Part shown: positions 1-10,972 of the stretch, piece after piece
Layout: every line of letters begins with the position of its first letter
How positions within the stretch are numbered: the stretch's first letter is position 1
Origin: Leclercia sp. AS011
Lineage (GTDB): Bacteria > Pseudomonadota > Gammaproteobacteria > Enterobacterales > Enterobacteriaceae
DNA length: 64,000 bases
Direction of reading: 5' to 3'
Assembly (NCBI RefSeq): GCF_037152535.1
Contig: NZ_JBBCMA010000004.1
Span: forward strand, 232,195-296,194
Translations under genes and position numbers: made by a program
The notes under the pieces: generated by a model
The model's database searches: none
What the model saw: only the letters and a program-made list of their open reading frames with translations
Told to the model about the DNA's origin: nothing

Positions 1-46
1 GCGCGTAACCGCGATCCTTAAACCAGAATTGTGTGAAGCTTATGCG

Positions 47-75
47 TTGCCGAACATAATCATTAGCGTTATAGT
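47..75 (+). promoter_or_regulatory. Sigma-70 promoter of ribB
   Basis: TTGCCG at 47-52 and TATAGT at 70-75 are separated by exactly 17 bp. They lie just upstream of the FMN riboswitch, where the ribB transcript should start. Confidence 0.6.
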
Positions 76-83
76 TATCCCGC

Positions 84-233
84 TTATTCTCAGGGCGGGG
101 CGAAATTCCCCACCGGCGGTAAATCAACCTTCGCGTTGAAAGCCCGCGAGCGCTTTGGGTGCAAACTCAAAGGTCAGCAGATCCGGTGCAATTCCGGGGC
201 CGACGGTTAAAGTCCGGATGGGAGAGAGTAACG
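84..233 (+). promoter_or_regulatory. FMN riboswitch (RFN element) of ribB
   Basis: The leader has the conserved RFN blocks in order: CAGGGCGGGGCGAAATTCCCC at about 91-111, CCGGCGGTAAA, AGCCCGCGAGCG at 141-152, and GATCCGGTGCAATTCCGG followed by GGCCGACGGTTAAAGTCCGGATGGGAGAGAGTAACG to 233. This class binds FMN and lowers ribB expression when flavin is plentiful. A GC-rich hairpin (CGGGC-GAG-GCCCG, 241-253) and a T-rich stretch at 261-269 follow and probably form part of the expression platform. In E. coli this leader RNA is also known as SroG. Confidence 0.97.
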
Positions 234-337
234 AACCAGCCGGGCGAGGCCCGCTCACGTTATTTTTTTGCCGTACTACGGCGCTCCTAAGACTGCCCTG
301 ATTCTGGTAACCATAATTTTAATGAGGTTTTTTTACC

Positions 338-991
338 ATGAATCAGACGCTCCTTTCCTCTTTCGGCACCTCTGCTGACCGTGTAGAACACGCGCTTGCT
401 GCGCTTCGCGAAGGTCGCGGCGTGATGGTGCTTGACGATGAAGATCGTGAAAACGAAGGCGATATGATTTTCGCCGCCGAAACCATGACCGTTGAACAGA
501 TGGCGCTGACCATCCGTCACGGCAGCGGTATTGTTTGCCTGTGCATCACCGAAGATCGCCGTAAGCAGCTCGAATTGCCGATGATGGTCGAGAACAACAC
601 CAGCGCCTATGGCACCGGTTTTACCGTGACCATCGAAGCGGCCAGCGGTGTGACCACAGGTGTGTCTGCTGCTGACCGCGTGACCACCGTGCGCGCCGCC
701 ATTGCCGATGGTGCAAAACCATCTGACCTGAACCGTCCGGGCCACGTATTCCCGCTGCGCGCCCAGCCGGGCGGCGTCCTGACCCGCGGCGGCCATACCG
801 AAGCGACTATCGACCTGGTGACCCTGGCCGGTTTCAAACCTGCCGGTGTACTGTGTGAACTGACCAATGATGATGGCTCTATGGCGCGCGCGCCGGAGTG
901 CATCGAGTTTGCCGCTAAACACAACATGGCCGTGGTCACTATCGAAGATCTGGTGGCGTATCGCCAGGCGCACGAGCGCAAAGCCAGCTGA
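338..991 (+). CDS. ribB: 3,4-dihydroxy-2-butanone 4-phosphate synthase
   Basis: RibB converts ribulose 5-phosphate to 3,4-dihydroxy-2-butanone 4-phosphate plus formate, supplying the four-carbon unit of riboflavin; it is a cytoplasmic Mg-dependent dimer. The 217 residues match the monofunctional enterobacterial enzyme end to end, with no fused GTP cyclohydrolase II domain. The acidic loop [10 protein letters not shown] (residues 33-42), which carries metal and substrate ligands, is intact, as is the HxxH-containing region RPGHVFPLR...GGHTEA. The ATG follows an ATGAGG ribosome site. The FMN riboswitch upstream shows feedback control. The gene is monocistronic and ends in a strong terminator. 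Confidence 0.97.
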   Translation: MNQTLLSSFGTSADRVEHALAALREGRGVMVLDDEDRENEGDMIFAAETMTVEQMALTIRHGSGIVCLCITEDRRKQLELPMMVENNTSAYGTGFTVTIEAASGVTTGVSAADRVTTVRAAIADGAKPSDLNRPGHVFPLRAQPGGVLTRGGHTEATIDLVTLAGFKPAGVLCELTNDDGSMARAPECIEFAAKHNMAVVTIEDLVAYRQAHERKAS

Positions 992-1003
992 TAACACAGC
1001 ATA

Positions 1004-1034
1004 AAAAAACGCCGGGATAACCCGGCGTTTTTTT
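1004..1034. terminator. Bidirectional terminator between ribB and zupT
   Basis: The GC-rich stem ACGCCGGG/CCCGGCGT is flanked by an A-run on the left and a T-run on the right, so it can end transcription from both convergent genes. Its right edge touches the zupT stop codon. Confidence 0.9.
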
Positions 1035-1807
1035 TAGCCAATTCCTGCCGTCTGGAGTAGCACCAGACTGAGCCCCATCACCGACATTCCGCACAGCACG
1101 CCGTAGCTGGGATTGTTATTCGGGTCGATCTCTTTGGCAAGCGGCATCAGCTCATCTACCGACAGCGCCACCATAATCCCTGCCACCGCCGCCATAATGG
1201 CCGCCATCACCACTGGCGATATCAGGCTGCCGAGGATTAACCACGCCAGCACGCCGCCTGCGATCTCCGCCATGCCGGAAATGCCCGCCCAGAACACCGC
1301 TTTACGCTTGGATCCGGTGGCCGCATAGACCGGGCCCGCCACTGCCAGCCCCTCCGGAATATTGTGCAACGCCACCGCCAGGGCAATACCGAAACCCAGC
1401 TCCAGGTTGTTGCTGGCGGTCACGTAGGTGGCGACGCCTTCCGGGAAGTTGTGCAGGCTGATGCCCAGAGTGAGCAGCAGGGCGGTACGTCTCAGATTAC
1501 CGGGCAGCGGCTTGCTTCCTTTTTGCATCAGATCCTGCGGATGCGCGTGGGGCAGCATTTTGTCCAGCGCGAAGTAGCCCAGCAGACCAATGACAAACAT
1601 CCCGTAGCCGAGTACCGGCGACATCCCCTCCGTGCCGAGGGCGGCAGGCAGCATCTCCATCAGGGAGATGAGCAGCATGATCCCGGCGGCAAAGCCGAGG
1701 GAAAAGGCCAGCACGCGGTTAGAGGGCTTCTGGCCCAGGACTCCGAGCATGGCGCCGATAAAAGTGGCGGCACCTGCAAGAATAGTCAGAATCAGGGGGA
1801 CTGACAT
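1034..1807 (-). CDS. zupT: Zinc/divalent-metal transporter ZupT
   Basis: ZupT is a ZIP-family inner-membrane importer of zinc that also accepts iron, manganese and cobalt. The 257 residues contain about eight hydrophobic segments. The two ZIP signature helices are visible as HNFPEG (119-124) and HNIPEG (148-153), whose His and Glu residues line the metal path. A His-containing stretch (HAHP, 87-90) lies in the loop before the fourth helix. The gene converges on ribB, sharing its terminator, and diverges from ygiD. A Fur-like palindrome lies 15-33 bp upstream of the start, which suggests iron repression of this broad-range importer; that regulation is inferred. Confidence 0.96.
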   Translation of the reverse strand: MSVPLILTILAGAATFIGAMLGVLGQKPSNRVLAFSLGFAAGIMLLISLMEMLPAALGTEGMSPVLGYGMFVIGLLGYFALDKMLPHAHPQDLMQKGSKPLPGNLRRTALLLTLGISLHNFPEGVATYVTASNNLELGFGIALAVALHNIPEGLAVAGPVYAATGSKRKAVFWAGISGMAEIAGGVLAWLILGSLISPVVMAAIMAAVAGIMVALSVDELMPLAKEIDPNNNPSYGVLCGMSVMGLSLVLLQTAGIG

Positions 1808-1821
1808 TCACCTCTCCTTAT

Positions 1822-1840
1822 GATAATGATTCTCATTCAC
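1822..1840 (-). promoter_or_regulatory. Fur-box-like operator upstream of zupT
   Basis: GATAATGATTCTCATTCAC matches the 19-bp Fur consensus GATAATGATAATCATTATC at 15 of 19 positions, with a perfect left half. It lies immediately upstream of zupT, with the zupT ribosome site (reverse complement of TCTCCT) between it and the ATG. Confidence 0.6.
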
Positions 1841-2003
1841 ATTAAAGGCTAAACTCACGTAAAGCGAGCGGGTACAGACGCCTTTACAGATCCCTTACAT
1901 TCAAATTTCCTGATGATCTTCATCATGGTTCTCTGAGTTCATCTTATCCGGATAACGGGTAAGGTAAAGCTATCAAATCGACACCTTGTGTAAGGATATC
2001 ATC

Positions 2004-2792
2004 ATGACTTCTTCTCGTATGCCAGCGCTGTTTTTGGGTCACGGTAGCCCAATGAATGTGCTGGAAGATAACGTCTATACCCGCGCCTGGCGACATCTGG
2101 GCGAGACGTTGCCGCGTCCGAAGGCTATCGTGGTGGTCTCTGCACACTGGTTTACCCGTGGCACTGGCGTTACTGCCATGGAAACGCCAAAAACCATTCA
2201 TGATTTCGGCGGTTTCCCGCAGGCGCTGTACGACACGCACTATCCGGCTCCGGGTTCCCCGGCGCTGGCGCAGCAGCTGGTGGATCTGCTGGCCCCGATC
2301 CCCGTCACCCTGGATAAAGAGGCGTGGGGTTTTGACCATGGCTCCTGGGGCGTGCTGATCAAGATGTACCCGGATGCGGATATCCCGATGGTTCAGCTCA
2401 GCATCGACAGCACCAAACCGGCGGCCTGGCACTTAGAGATGGGCCGTAAGCTCGCGTCTCTGCGTGATGAGGGCATTATGCTGGTGGCCAGTGGTAACGT
2501 GGTGCATAACCTGCGTACCGCCCGCTGGCATGGGGAAAATACGCCTTATCCGTGGGCCACGTCATTCAATGATTATGTGAAAATGAACCTCAACTGGCAG
2601 GGACCGGCCGAGGAGCACCCGCTGGTCAATTATCTGGCACACGATGGCGGCTCGCTCTCGAACCCGACGGCGGAACACTTCCTGCCGCTGCTCTATGTCC
2701 TGGGCGCATGGGACGGCCATGAACCCATTACCACACCGGTGGATGGCATCGAGATGGGCAGTTTGAGTATGTTGTCGGTGCAGGTGGGGTAA
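2004..2792 (+). CDS. ygiD: 4,5-DOPA-extradiol-dioxygenase family protein YgiD
   Basis: YgiD belongs to the LigB-type extradiol dioxygenase superfamily related to plant DODA; E. coli YgiD opens the ring of L-DOPA in vitro. The protein is 262 residues when started at this ATG, the length of E. coli YgiD. The N-terminal LGHGSPMNVL motif carries the first metal-binding His, and further His residues occur in SAHWFTRG and FDHGSWG, as expected for a metal-dependent dioxygenase. I chose 2004 over the TTG at 1986 because TAAGGA at 1991-1996 sits 7 bp before it. The gene is divergent from zupT and followed by a BIME. Its physiological substrate is unknown. Confidence 0.93.
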   Translation: MTSSRMPALFLGHGSPMNVLEDNVYTRAWRHLGETLPRPKAIVVVSAHWFTRGTGVTAMETPKTIHDFGGFPQALYDTHYPAPGSPALAQQLVDLLAPIPVTLDKEAWGFDHGSWGVLIKMYPDADIPMVQLSIDSTKPAAWHLEMGRKLASLRDEGIMLVASGNVVHNLRTARWHGENTPYPWATSFNDYVKMNLNWQGPAEEHPLVNYLAHDGGSLSNPTAEHFLPLLYVLGAWDGHEPITTPVDGIEMGSLSMLSVQVG

Positions 2793-2797
2793 AAACA

Positions 2798-2868
2798 CGC
2801 CGGGTAGCGGCTTCGCCTTACCCGGCCTACAACACCCCAGGCCCGGTAAGCGGCAGCGCCACCGGGCA
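2798..2868. repeat. REP pair (BIME)
   Basis: Two head-to-head REP palindromes, GCCGGGTAGCGGCTTCGCC-type and GGCCCGGTAAGCGGCAGCG-type, lie between the convergent ygiD and ygiC genes. Each folds into an imperfect stem-loop. Confidence 0.85.
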
Positions 2869-2872
2869 TGGC

Positions 2873-4033
2873 TTACTCCACAAAAATATGCGGATAGAAG
2901 CGGGACAGATCCTGGGTGATCAGCGCCCGATCTTCGCGAATACCAATCCCGGCTGGTTGATCGTTGATCAGCCAACTGCCGATCAGCATATAGCTGTCGC
3001 CGTACTTCGGTAACTGACAGAACTGTTGGACGATCATCCCTTCTTCGCCATACGGGCCTTCTACCGCTTCCACGGTATTACCGTTTTCGATAATCGACAC
3101 GTTGGCACCCTCGCGGGAGAAAATCGGCTTTTTGACGTACTTATCCATCTGCGGATAGTCATCTTCCGCGAAGTACGCCGGCAGCAGATTCGGATGATCC
3201 GGGAACATCTCCCACAGCATTGGCAGCAGGGCTTTGTTGGAGATAATGCTCTTCCACGCCGGTTCCAGCCAGCGCACGCCGGCATCTTCCAGCTTGGTGG
3301 AGAACACTTCGCGCAGCATGTATTCCCAGGGATAGAGCTTGAACAGATTACTGATCACCTGATCCTGGGTGTCGGTAAACTGGCCTTTTTCGCCAAGCCC
3401 GATGTCTTCGATATAGAGGAATTCAGTGGCGACCTCTGCCTCGGCGGCGCAATCCTGCAGATACTGTACCGTACCACGATCTTCGACCGTGTCACGACAG
3501 CAGGCAAAGTGCAGCAGGTTGAAGCCGTGCTGCTCGCGCAGTTCAGCGAAACGCTCGATCAGCTTCTCCTGCAGGCTGTTGAACTGGTCGCTGCCTTCCG
3601 GCAGATGGCCCGCGTTCTGCTGATCTTCCAGCCAGATCCACTGGAAGAAAGCCGCCTCATACAGGGAGGTGGGGGTATCGGCGTTGTTCTCAAGCAGCTT
3701 CGGCTCGCCGGTGCCATCCCACGCCAGATCGAGGCGCGAATAGAGTGACGGCTGATGGGTCGCCCATGACTGACGCACAAAGCCCCAGGTGTGCTTCGGA
3801 ATGCGGAATTTGGTCAGCAGCTCATCGCTGGCAATGACCTTTTCCACCACCTTCAGGCACATCTGATGCAGCTCTGCCGTGACCGCCTCCAGCTTTTCAA
3901 CCTGGGCGAGGGTCAGTTTGTAATAGGCATCTTCACACCAGTACGGCTCGCCGTACATGGTGTGAAAGTTGAAACCGTATTCGGTGGCTTTATCGCGCCA
4001 GTCCGGGCGCTCAACAATACTGACTCGTTCCAT
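2873..4033 (-). CDS. ygiC: ATP-grasp amide ligase family protein YgiC
   Basis: YgiC resembles the C-terminal synthetase domain of glutathionylspermidine synthase and is expected to have an ATP-grasp fold that joins a carboxylate to an amine; its substrate is not known. The 386 residues match E. coli YgiC along the whole length, with [11 protein letters not shown] near the start and [12 protein letters not shown] and [10 protein letters not shown] regions typical of the family. It begins 2 bp after the ygiB stop, so the two are translationally linked and lie downstream of tolC as in E. coli. There they form part of the tolC operon and have been linked to envelope stress and drug sensitivity. 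Confidence 0.92.
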   Translation of the reverse strand: MERVSIVERPDWRDKATEYGFNFHTMYGEPYWCEDAYYKLTLAQVEKLEAVTAELHQMCLKVVEKVIASDELLTKFRIPKHTWGFVRQSWATHQPSLYSRLDLAWDGTGEPKLLENNADTPTSLYEAAFFQWIWLEDQQNAGHLPEGSDQFNSLQEKLIERFAELREQHGFNLLHFACCRDTVEDRGTVQYLQDCAAEAEVATEFLYIEDIGLGEKGQFTDTQDQVISNLFKLYPWEYMLREVFSTKLEDAGVRWLEPAWKSIISNKALLPMLWEMFPDHPNLLPAYFAEDDYPQMDKYVKKPIFSREGANVSIIENGNTVEAVEGPYGEEGMIVQQFCQLPKYGDSYMLIGSWLINDQPAGIGIREDRALITQDLSRFYPHIFVE

Positions 4034-4035
4034 TA

Positions 4036-4710
4036 TCAGCCGCCCATAGAGCGTGTTGAGGTACCGGCCGCGCTACGCTGCATGGTGTTCTGTTTGGCAA
4101 CAGAATCACCGAAGCCGCCGCGGGTCACGGTGTTGGTGGTGGCCGGTTTTGGTGCCATCGCGGTTTTAGGCACGTTCATAGTGCGGCCTGGCTGGGCGGC
4201 ACCGTAACCTTTCCCGCTGGCATCGGTGTACTGGCCGTAAGCCGGGCTGGCCGGGTTCTTAGAGCTGAACAGGGGCTGCTGTTGGTAACCCGCGCCGCCG
4301 CTCATCAGACGGCCCATCATGTAACCCGCCATCAGCGGCATCCAGAAGCTCCCGCTGGACTGTGCCTGCGCCTGGTTTTCTGCTGGCGCGGTACCGGCCT
4401 GAGCCGGGGCTGGTGCCTGCTGGCACTGGCCTTCACCGAACTCGGCCACGCAGTCTTCACGGCTGGCGTATTTCGGCGCGGTACGTTCCGCTTCCTTCAG
4501 GGCGTTGTTGTACGAGGCCGTACACTCCGCGCTTTTGCCGGTAGCTGCCGCACAGTCGTCGGCATTCTGATAAAGGGAAACCGTTTCGTCGGTTTTTTCA
4601 CAGCCTGCCAGCATAAACGCGGCGCTCAGCGCCAGAGCGACAGGGGTGAAATGACGCGCGTTCCAGCTTTTGCGGAACGAGGCGTGATTAATGGATTTTG
4701 TCCGTTTCAT
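4036..4710 (-). CDS. ygiB: DUF1190 predicted lipoprotein YgiB
   Basis: YgiB is a conserved enterobacterial envelope protein of unknown function. The 224-residue product has a long basic start followed by a hydrophobic stretch ending in LAGC at Cys37, a plausible lipobox, although the n-region is unusually long. The mature part contains Cys-rich segments ([34 protein letters not shown]) and a Gly/Pro/Gln-rich low-complexity tail ending in SMGG. It follows tolC on the same strand after about 170 bp and precedes ygiC by 2 bp. The identification rests on close similarity to E. coli YgiB; the role is open. Confidence 0.93.
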   Translation of the reverse strand: MKRTKSINHASFRKSWNARHFTPVALALSAAFMLAGCEKTDETVSLYQNADDCAAATGKSAECTASYNNALKEAERTAPKYASREDCVAEFGEGQCQQAPAPAQAGTAPAENQAQAQSSGSFWMPLMAGYMMGRLMSGGAGYQQQPLFSSKNPASPAYGQYTDASGKGYGAAQPGRTMNVPKTAMAPKPATTNTVTRGGFGDSVAKQNTMQRSAAGTSTRSMGG

Positions 4711-4848
4711 AATTGTCTTCCAGGACCCAGTGGTAAAACACAGAAAATAACGCTCAGAATAGAGGATGAGTGGTGGAAATTGAAGCGACGGGGGCGAAAC
4801 CGAGGGATCTTTACGTTGGCTTACGTATTTTTGTCGGACAGAGGGGAT

Positions 4849-4879
4849 TTACCCGGTCTGGTGAACCCAGACCGGGTAA
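4849..4879 (-). terminator. Strong hairpin after tolC
   Basis: A perfect 13-bp stem (TTACCCGGTCTGG with its complement at 4867-4879, 5-base loop) starts 5 bp beyond the tolC stop. No uridine run follows on the minus strand, so it may be a partial terminator or an mRNA 3'-end stabiliser between tolC and ygiB. Confidence 0.55.
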
Positions 4880-4884
4880 CAGCA

Positions 4885-6306
4885 TCAGTTGCTGGTGGTG
4901 CGTGCAGCAGCGGCGGTGTAACCGTCAGCAGAAGCGTCCTGCTGTGGGTTTTCCGGGGCTACGGCTTCAGGCGTGGTGGAGATCGGCTTACCTAATGCAC
5001 TGTTCAACGCCACCAGATCCTGCTCGTTCAACGTACCCAGCGCTTGCTTGATGTTCAGCTGGTTAATCAGGTAGTTGTAACGGGCATTGGAGAGCTGTTG
5101 TTTGGCGTTATACAGCGTGGTGGTCGCGTCCAGCACGTCAACGATGGTACGGGTACCGACCGCGTAACCAGCTTCTGACGCATCCAGTGAACTCTGGGCA
5201 GAAACCACGGCCTGTTTGTAGGCGTTGATGCTGCTGACAGAGGCGTTCACGTTATTGAAGGAGGAACGCACGGTCTGCACAACGCTGCGGTGCGCGCTTT
5301 CAAGCTGTTCGCTGGCGCCGACAAAGTTGTACTGCGCCTGTTTGACCTGCGAATTGACCTGGCCGCCCTGATAGATTGGCAGGGAGAAGTTCAGGCCGAT
5401 TTTGTTCTGACCCACATCGCTGTCGTTGTACTGAGCACCGCTGGTCCGGGAACCGCTGTAGCTGGTGTTAGAAATGCCGCTGGAGGCGCTCAGGCTCAGG
5501 GTTGGCAGGTGACCATCCTGTGCCAGGCGGATCTGTTCGCGGGCCAGATCCTGGCTCAGACGAGCCTGCAACAGGCTGAGGTTACGGTTTTCAGCTTCTT
5601 TCAGCAGGGCATTCACCGCCTGCGGCTTATCGGTTTTGAAGTGATCAACGTTCAGCGAGGCCAGTTGCGGATAGTAGTTACCGGTGACCTGACGCAGCTG
5701 CTCAAGGGCGTTATCCAGATCGTTACGCGCGGTCACTTCGTTCGCCAGCACGTTATCGTACTGTGAACGGGCGTTCTGCACGTCGGTGATCGCCACCAGG
5801 CCCACGTTGAAACGCTGGGTCGTCTGGTCGAGCTGGCGATAGATCGCTTGTTTCTGCGCTTCAGTGTAAGAGAGCGAATCGATCGCGCTCAGGACTTTGA
5901 AGTAGGCGGTAGCGGTATTGAGGATCAGCGTCTGCTGGTCGGTCTGATAGGTGACATCCTGAATACCGGCAGATTTCTCCTGCAGGCTCAGGTTACGCCA
6001 TTTGGACATATCAAACAGCGTCTGGGTTAACTGGAGTGAACCGCTGGTGACGTTGGAGTCGATACCGTTCGCATCACGGTAACCATTGTTATAGGTATAA
6101 TCGGCACCCAAACCCAGCTGTGGTAATAATGGGCTGCGTGCTTCATTAATTTTTTCAAAGGCAGCATCACGATCGGCAGCGGATTTACGCAGTTCCGGGT
6201 TGCTCAGACGTGCCTGCTTATAGACCTGTATCAAGTCTTCTGCCTGGCTCACCGCGCTGAAACCCGTCAGGCTCAGGCCGATGAGGATGGGGAGCAATTT
6301 CTTCAT
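4885..6306 (-). CDS. tolC: Outer-membrane efflux channel TolC
   Basis: TolC is the trimeric outer-membrane duct used by AcrAB-type efflux pumps, MacAB and type I secretion. The 473-residue precursor starts with a clear signal peptide ending FSAVSQAEDL (cleavage after Ala22). The rest shows the duplicated OEP repeat, with long amphipathic helices (AEKQAIYRQLDQTTQRFNVG; ASEAGYAVGTRTIVDVLDATTTLYNAKQQL) and beta segments between. The length is slightly below E. coli's 493, the difference lying in the variable C-terminal tail. The 203-bp region to nudF holds the divergent promoters; I did not find a convincing mar/rob box there. Confidence 0.98.
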   Translation of the reverse strand: MKKLLPILIGLSLTGFSAVSQAEDLIQVYKQARLSNPELRKSAADRDAAFEKINEARSPLLPQLGLGADYTYNNGYRDANGIDSNVTSGSLQLTQTLFDMSKWRNLSLQEKSAGIQDVTYQTDQQTLILNTATAYFKVLSAIDSLSYTEAQKQAIYRQLDQTTQRFNVGLVAITDVQNARSQYDNVLANEVTARNDLDNALEQLRQVTGNYYPQLASLNVDHFKTDKPQAVNALLKEAENRNLSLLQARLSQDLAREQIRLAQDGHLPTLSLSASSGISNTSYSGSRTSGAQYNDSDVGQNKIGLNFSLPIYQGGQVNSQVKQAQYNFVGASEQLESAHRSVVQTVRSSFNNVNASVSSINAYKQAVVSAQSSLDASEAGYAVGTRTIVDVLDATTTLYNAKQQLSNARYNYLINQLNIKQALGTLNEQDLVALNSALGKPISTTPEAVAPENPQQDASADGYTAAAARTTSN

Positions 6307-6509
6307 TTGCTTTCCTTGTTGTGAAGCTTAGTTAGCGCTGATCTAATTAAAAAATATCTACCGATTCTAGCAGACTTCGCCACTGCAAAAGGTTGGCGTT
6401 CCGTGCCATGCGGCAGTAACTTGCACCAATTTACCATACTGTAGTAGAAACCGCAGTTTAGCAGAATTGAATTTCACCTTAACGCCACCATTTATACCGG
6501 GATGCAAAC

Positions 6510-7142
6510 ATGGATAAACCAGAGAAGTTGCCAGTGACTTTTACAAAAAACGATGTAGAAATTATTGCACGAGAAACGCTCTACAGCGGATTTTTTTCAC
6601 TGGAATTATACCGTTTTCGCCATCGTTTGTTTAACGGTGAAATGAGTGGCGAAGTCAGGCGCGAAATTTTTGAGCGCGGGCATGCCGCAGTCTTGCTACC
6701 CTTTGACCCAGTGCGTGACGAAGTGGTACTGATAGAGCAGATTCGCATTGCCGCGCTGGATACCAGCGAAAGCCCATGGCTGCTGGAGATGGTGGCCGGG
6801 ATGATCGAAGAGGGCGAAACGCCGGAAGATGTCGCCCGCCGCGAGGCGATGGAAGAGGCCGGGCTGGAAGTGGGCCGGACAAAACCGATCACCAGCTATC
6901 TGGCCAGCCCCGGCGGCACCAGCGAGCGCCTGTCAGTTATGGTTGGCGAAGTGGACGCCACGACCGCGCAAGGGATTCACGGTCTGGTTGATGAAAACGA
7001 AGATATTCGGGTTCATGTGGTAAGTCGGGAGCAGGCTTACCAATGGGTAAAAGAGGGGAAAATCGACAACGCGGCTTCTGTCATCGCTTTGCAATGGCTC
7101 CAGCTGCATTATCAGGACTTACGAAACGAGTGGAAAAAATGA
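6510..7142 (+). CDS. nudF: ADP-ribose pyrophosphatase
   Basis: NudF hydrolyses ADP-ribose and related nucleoside diphosphosugars to AMP and a sugar phosphate in the cytoplasm. The 210-residue protein carries an exact Nudix box, [23 protein letters not shown], whose REAMEE glutamates bind the catalytic Mg ions. Downstream [18 protein letters not shown] is the region that recognises ADP-ribose. It heads a tight run nudF-yqiB-cpdA-yqiA-parE, with its stop overlapping the yqiB start by 4 bp (ATGA). The order is the same as in E. coli. Confidence 0.97.
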   Translation: MDKPEKLPVTFTKNDVEIIARETLYSGFFSLELYRFRHRLFNGEMSGEVRREIFERGHAAVLLPFDPVRDEVVLIEQIRIAALDTSESPWLLEMVAGMIEEGETPEDVARREAMEEAGLEVGRTKPITSYLASPGGTSERLSVMVGEVDATTAQGIHGLVDENEDIRVHVVSREQAYQWVKEGKIDNAASVIALQWLQLHYQDLRNEWKK

Positions 7143-7561
7143 AGCGTTATACACCTGACTTCCCTGAAATGATGCGTCTGTGCGAGACCAATTTCGCACA
7201 ATTACGCCGACTACTGCCGCGTAATGACGTGGCCGGTGAAACAGTGAGCTATCAGGTGAGCAACGCGCAGTATAGGTTAACCATTGTTGAATCAACCCGT
7301 TACACTACGCTGGTGGAAATTGAGCAAACCGCGCCCTCCATCAGCTACTGGAGCCTGCCGTCAATGACGGTGCGGCTTTACCATGACGCGATGGTGGCTG
7401 AAGTGTGTTCAAGCCAGCAGATCTTCCGCTTCAAAGCGCGGTATGATTACCCAAATAAAAAGTTGCATCAACGCGACGAAAAGCATCAAATTAACCAGTT
7501 TTTAGCCGACTGGCTAAGATATTGTTTAGCACATGGAGCAATGGCGATTCCGGTTTGTTAG
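7139..7561 (+). CDS. yqiB: DUF1249 family protein YqiB
   Basis: This is a small conserved gammaproteobacterial protein of unknown function, 140 residues as in E. coli YqiB. It starts at the ATG that overlaps the nudF stop. No signal peptide or membrane segment is visible; the sequence is rich in aromatic residues ([45 protein letters not shown]) and looks like a compact cytoplasmic alpha/beta protein. Its fixed place between nudF and cpdA is the only hint to a role. Confidence 0.93.
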   Translation: MKRYTPDFPEMMRLCETNFAQLRRLLPRNDVAGETVSYQVSNAQYRLTIVESTRYTTLVEIEQTAPSISYWSLPSMTVRLYHDAMVAEVCSSQQIFRFKARYDYPNKKLHQRDEKHQINQFLADWLRYCLAHGAMAIPVC

Positions 7562-7588
7562 CGTCGTAAACCTACCTAAGGACACCAT

Positions 7589-8416
7589 TTGGAAAGCCTG
7601 TTGAACCTGACTGTTGCTGGTGGGGCGCCAGTCAGGGTATTGCAAATTACTGATACTCACCTGTTTGCCAAAAAGCATGAAACCCTGTTGGGTGTGAATA
7701 CCTGGGAGAGTTATCAGGCTGTTCTGGAAGCCATTCACGCTCAGAAGCGCGAATGCGATCTGATCGTCGCCACGGGCGATTTGGCGCAGGATCAAACCTC
7801 CGCGGCTTATCAGCACTTTGCTGAAGGTATCGCGAGTTTTAACGCGCCCTGCGTCTGGTTACCCGGTAATCACGATTTCCAACCTTCAATGTACAGCGCG
7901 CTGCAGGATGCGGGTATTTCCCCTGCCAAGCGGGTCCACTCGGGCGACAACTGGCAAATCCTGCTGCTCGACAGCCAGGTCTTCGGCGTGCCGCACGGCG
8001 AGCTGAGCGATTTTCAGCTGGAGTGGCTCGAAGCAAAGCTGACGGCCGATCCCGATCGCCACACCCTGCTGTTATTGCATCATCATCCTTTGCCGGCAGG
8101 ATGCAGCTGGCTCGATCAGCACAGCCTGCGCAACTCTGCTGCCCTCGATCGGGTGCTGATGAAATTCCCGCGGGTGAATAACTTACTCTGCGGCCATATT
8201 CACCAGGAGCTGGATCTCGACTGGAACGGGCGTCGCCTGCTGGCTTCGCCGTCCACCTGCGTGCAGTTCAAACCGCACTGCGCGAACTTCACCCTCGACA
8301 CCATCGCCCCTGGCTGGCGCTGGCTGGAACTGCATGCCGATGGCTCCCTGACAACCGAAGTCTGCCGTCTGCAAAGCTCGCAGTTCCGCCCGGATACCGC
8401 GTCAGAAGGTTACTGA
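7589..8416 (+). CDS. cpdA: 3',5'-cyclic-AMP phosphodiesterase CpdA
   Basis: CpdA hydrolyses cAMP to AMP and so tunes CRP-dependent regulation. It is a class III phosphodiesterase with a binuclear metal site. All metallophosphoesterase blocks are present: DTHLF (Asp22, His24), GDLAQ, GNHDF, HHHPLP and GHIHQE. The length of 275 residues equals E. coli CpdA. It starts with a TTG codon preceded by AAGGA, as in E. coli, which suggests a deliberately low translation rate. The stop overlaps the yqiA ATG by 1 bp. Confidence 0.97.
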   Translation: MESLLNLTVAGGAPVRVLQITDTHLFAKKHETLLGVNTWESYQAVLEAIHAQKRECDLIVATGDLAQDQTSAAYQHFAEGIASFNAPCVWLPGNHDFQPSMYSALQDAGISPAKRVHSGDNWQILLLDSQVFGVPHGELSDFQLEWLEAKLTADPDRHTLLLLHHHPLPAGCSWLDQHSLRNSAALDRVLMKFPRVNNLLCGHIHQELDLDWNGRRLLASPSTCVQFKPHCANFTLDTIAPGWRWLELHADGSLTTEVCRLQSSQFRPDTASEGY

Positions 8417-8997
8417 TGTCTGCGCTTCTCTATCTGCACGGCTTCAACAGTTCCCCGCGCTCGGCAAAAGCGACGCTGTTTCGACAGTGGCTGGAGGTGC
8501 ATCATCCTCACGTCGAGATGATTGTCCCGCAGCTGCCGCCATATCCTGCCGAGGCCGCCGAAATGCTGGAGGCGATTGTCCTGGCCCACGGCGGCGAGCC
8601 CTTTGGTGTGGTGGGGTCATCCCTCGGCGGCTACTACGCCACCTGGCTGTCCCAGTGCTTTATGGTGCCAGCGGTCGTCGTCAACCCGGCGGTGCGGCCT
8701 TTTGAGCTGCTGGTGGGCTATCTGGGGCACAACGAGAACCCCTACACCGGACAGCAATATGTGCTAGAGTCACGCCATATTTACGACCTCAAAGTGATGC
8801 AGATTGATCCGCTGGAAGCACCAGATCTTATCTGGCTGCTGCAACAGACGGGTGATGAAGTGCTGGATTACCGCCAGGCGGTGGCGTATTACGCCTCCTG
8901 CCGCCAGACTATAGAAGAGGGCGGTAATCATGCCTTCACGGGCTTTGAGGATCATTTCACCCAGATTGTCGACTTTCTTGGTCTGCACAGCCTCTGA
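8416..8997 (+). CDS. yqiA: Alpha/beta-hydrolase esterase YqiA
   Basis: YqiA is a small cytoplasmic esterase of the UPF0227 alpha/beta-hydrolase group; the E. coli enzyme cleaves short acyl esters, but its natural substrate is unknown. The 193 residues show an early [12 protein letters not shown] oxyanion-hole motif, the nucleophile elbow [10 protein letters not shown], and a C-terminal GGNHAFTGF bearing the catalytic His. The start overlaps the cpdA stop by 1 bp, and parE follows after 28 bp, so translation is coupled within the operon. Confidence 0.95.
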   Translation: MSALLYLHGFNSSPRSAKATLFRQWLEVHHPHVEMIVPQLPPYPAEAAEMLEAIVLAHGGEPFGVVGSSLGGYYATWLSQCFMVPAVVVNPAVRPFELLVGYLGHNENPYTGQQYVLESRHIYDLKVMQIDPLEAPDLIWLLQQTGDEVLDYRQAVAYYASCRQTIEEGGNHAFTGFEDHFTQIVDFLGLHSL

Positions 8998-9022
8998 CAA
9001 TCGCTGCGAATTGCTAGTTTAA

Positions 9023-10918
<1,896 letters not shown>

Positions 10919-10934
10919 TATAACGACAGGTTTT

Positions 10935-10968
10935 GTAGGCCGGGTAAGGCGGAGCCGCCACCCGGCAT
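10935..10968. repeat. REP element after parE
   Basis: A single REP palindrome (GTAGGCCGGGTAAGGCGGAG with its GCCACCCGGC arm) separates parE from the convergent AraC gene. It marks the left boundary of the island 10.97-16.8 kb. Confidence 0.85.
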
Positions 10969-10972
10969 TCCT

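Noticed and set aside
61..253. Cobalamin riboswitch for the cob operon or a second riboswitch
   Set aside because: The only riboswitch-like leader in the window is the FMN element of ribB; the cobU upstream region has no B12-box.
2798..2868. CRISPR-like repeat spacing in the intergenic palindromes
   Set aside because: The units are REP palindromes of variable spacing, without uniform repeats or cas genes.
6307..6509. mar/sox/rob box upstream of tolC
   Set aside because: I could not align a convincing 20-bp box, although such a site is expected in enterobacteria.
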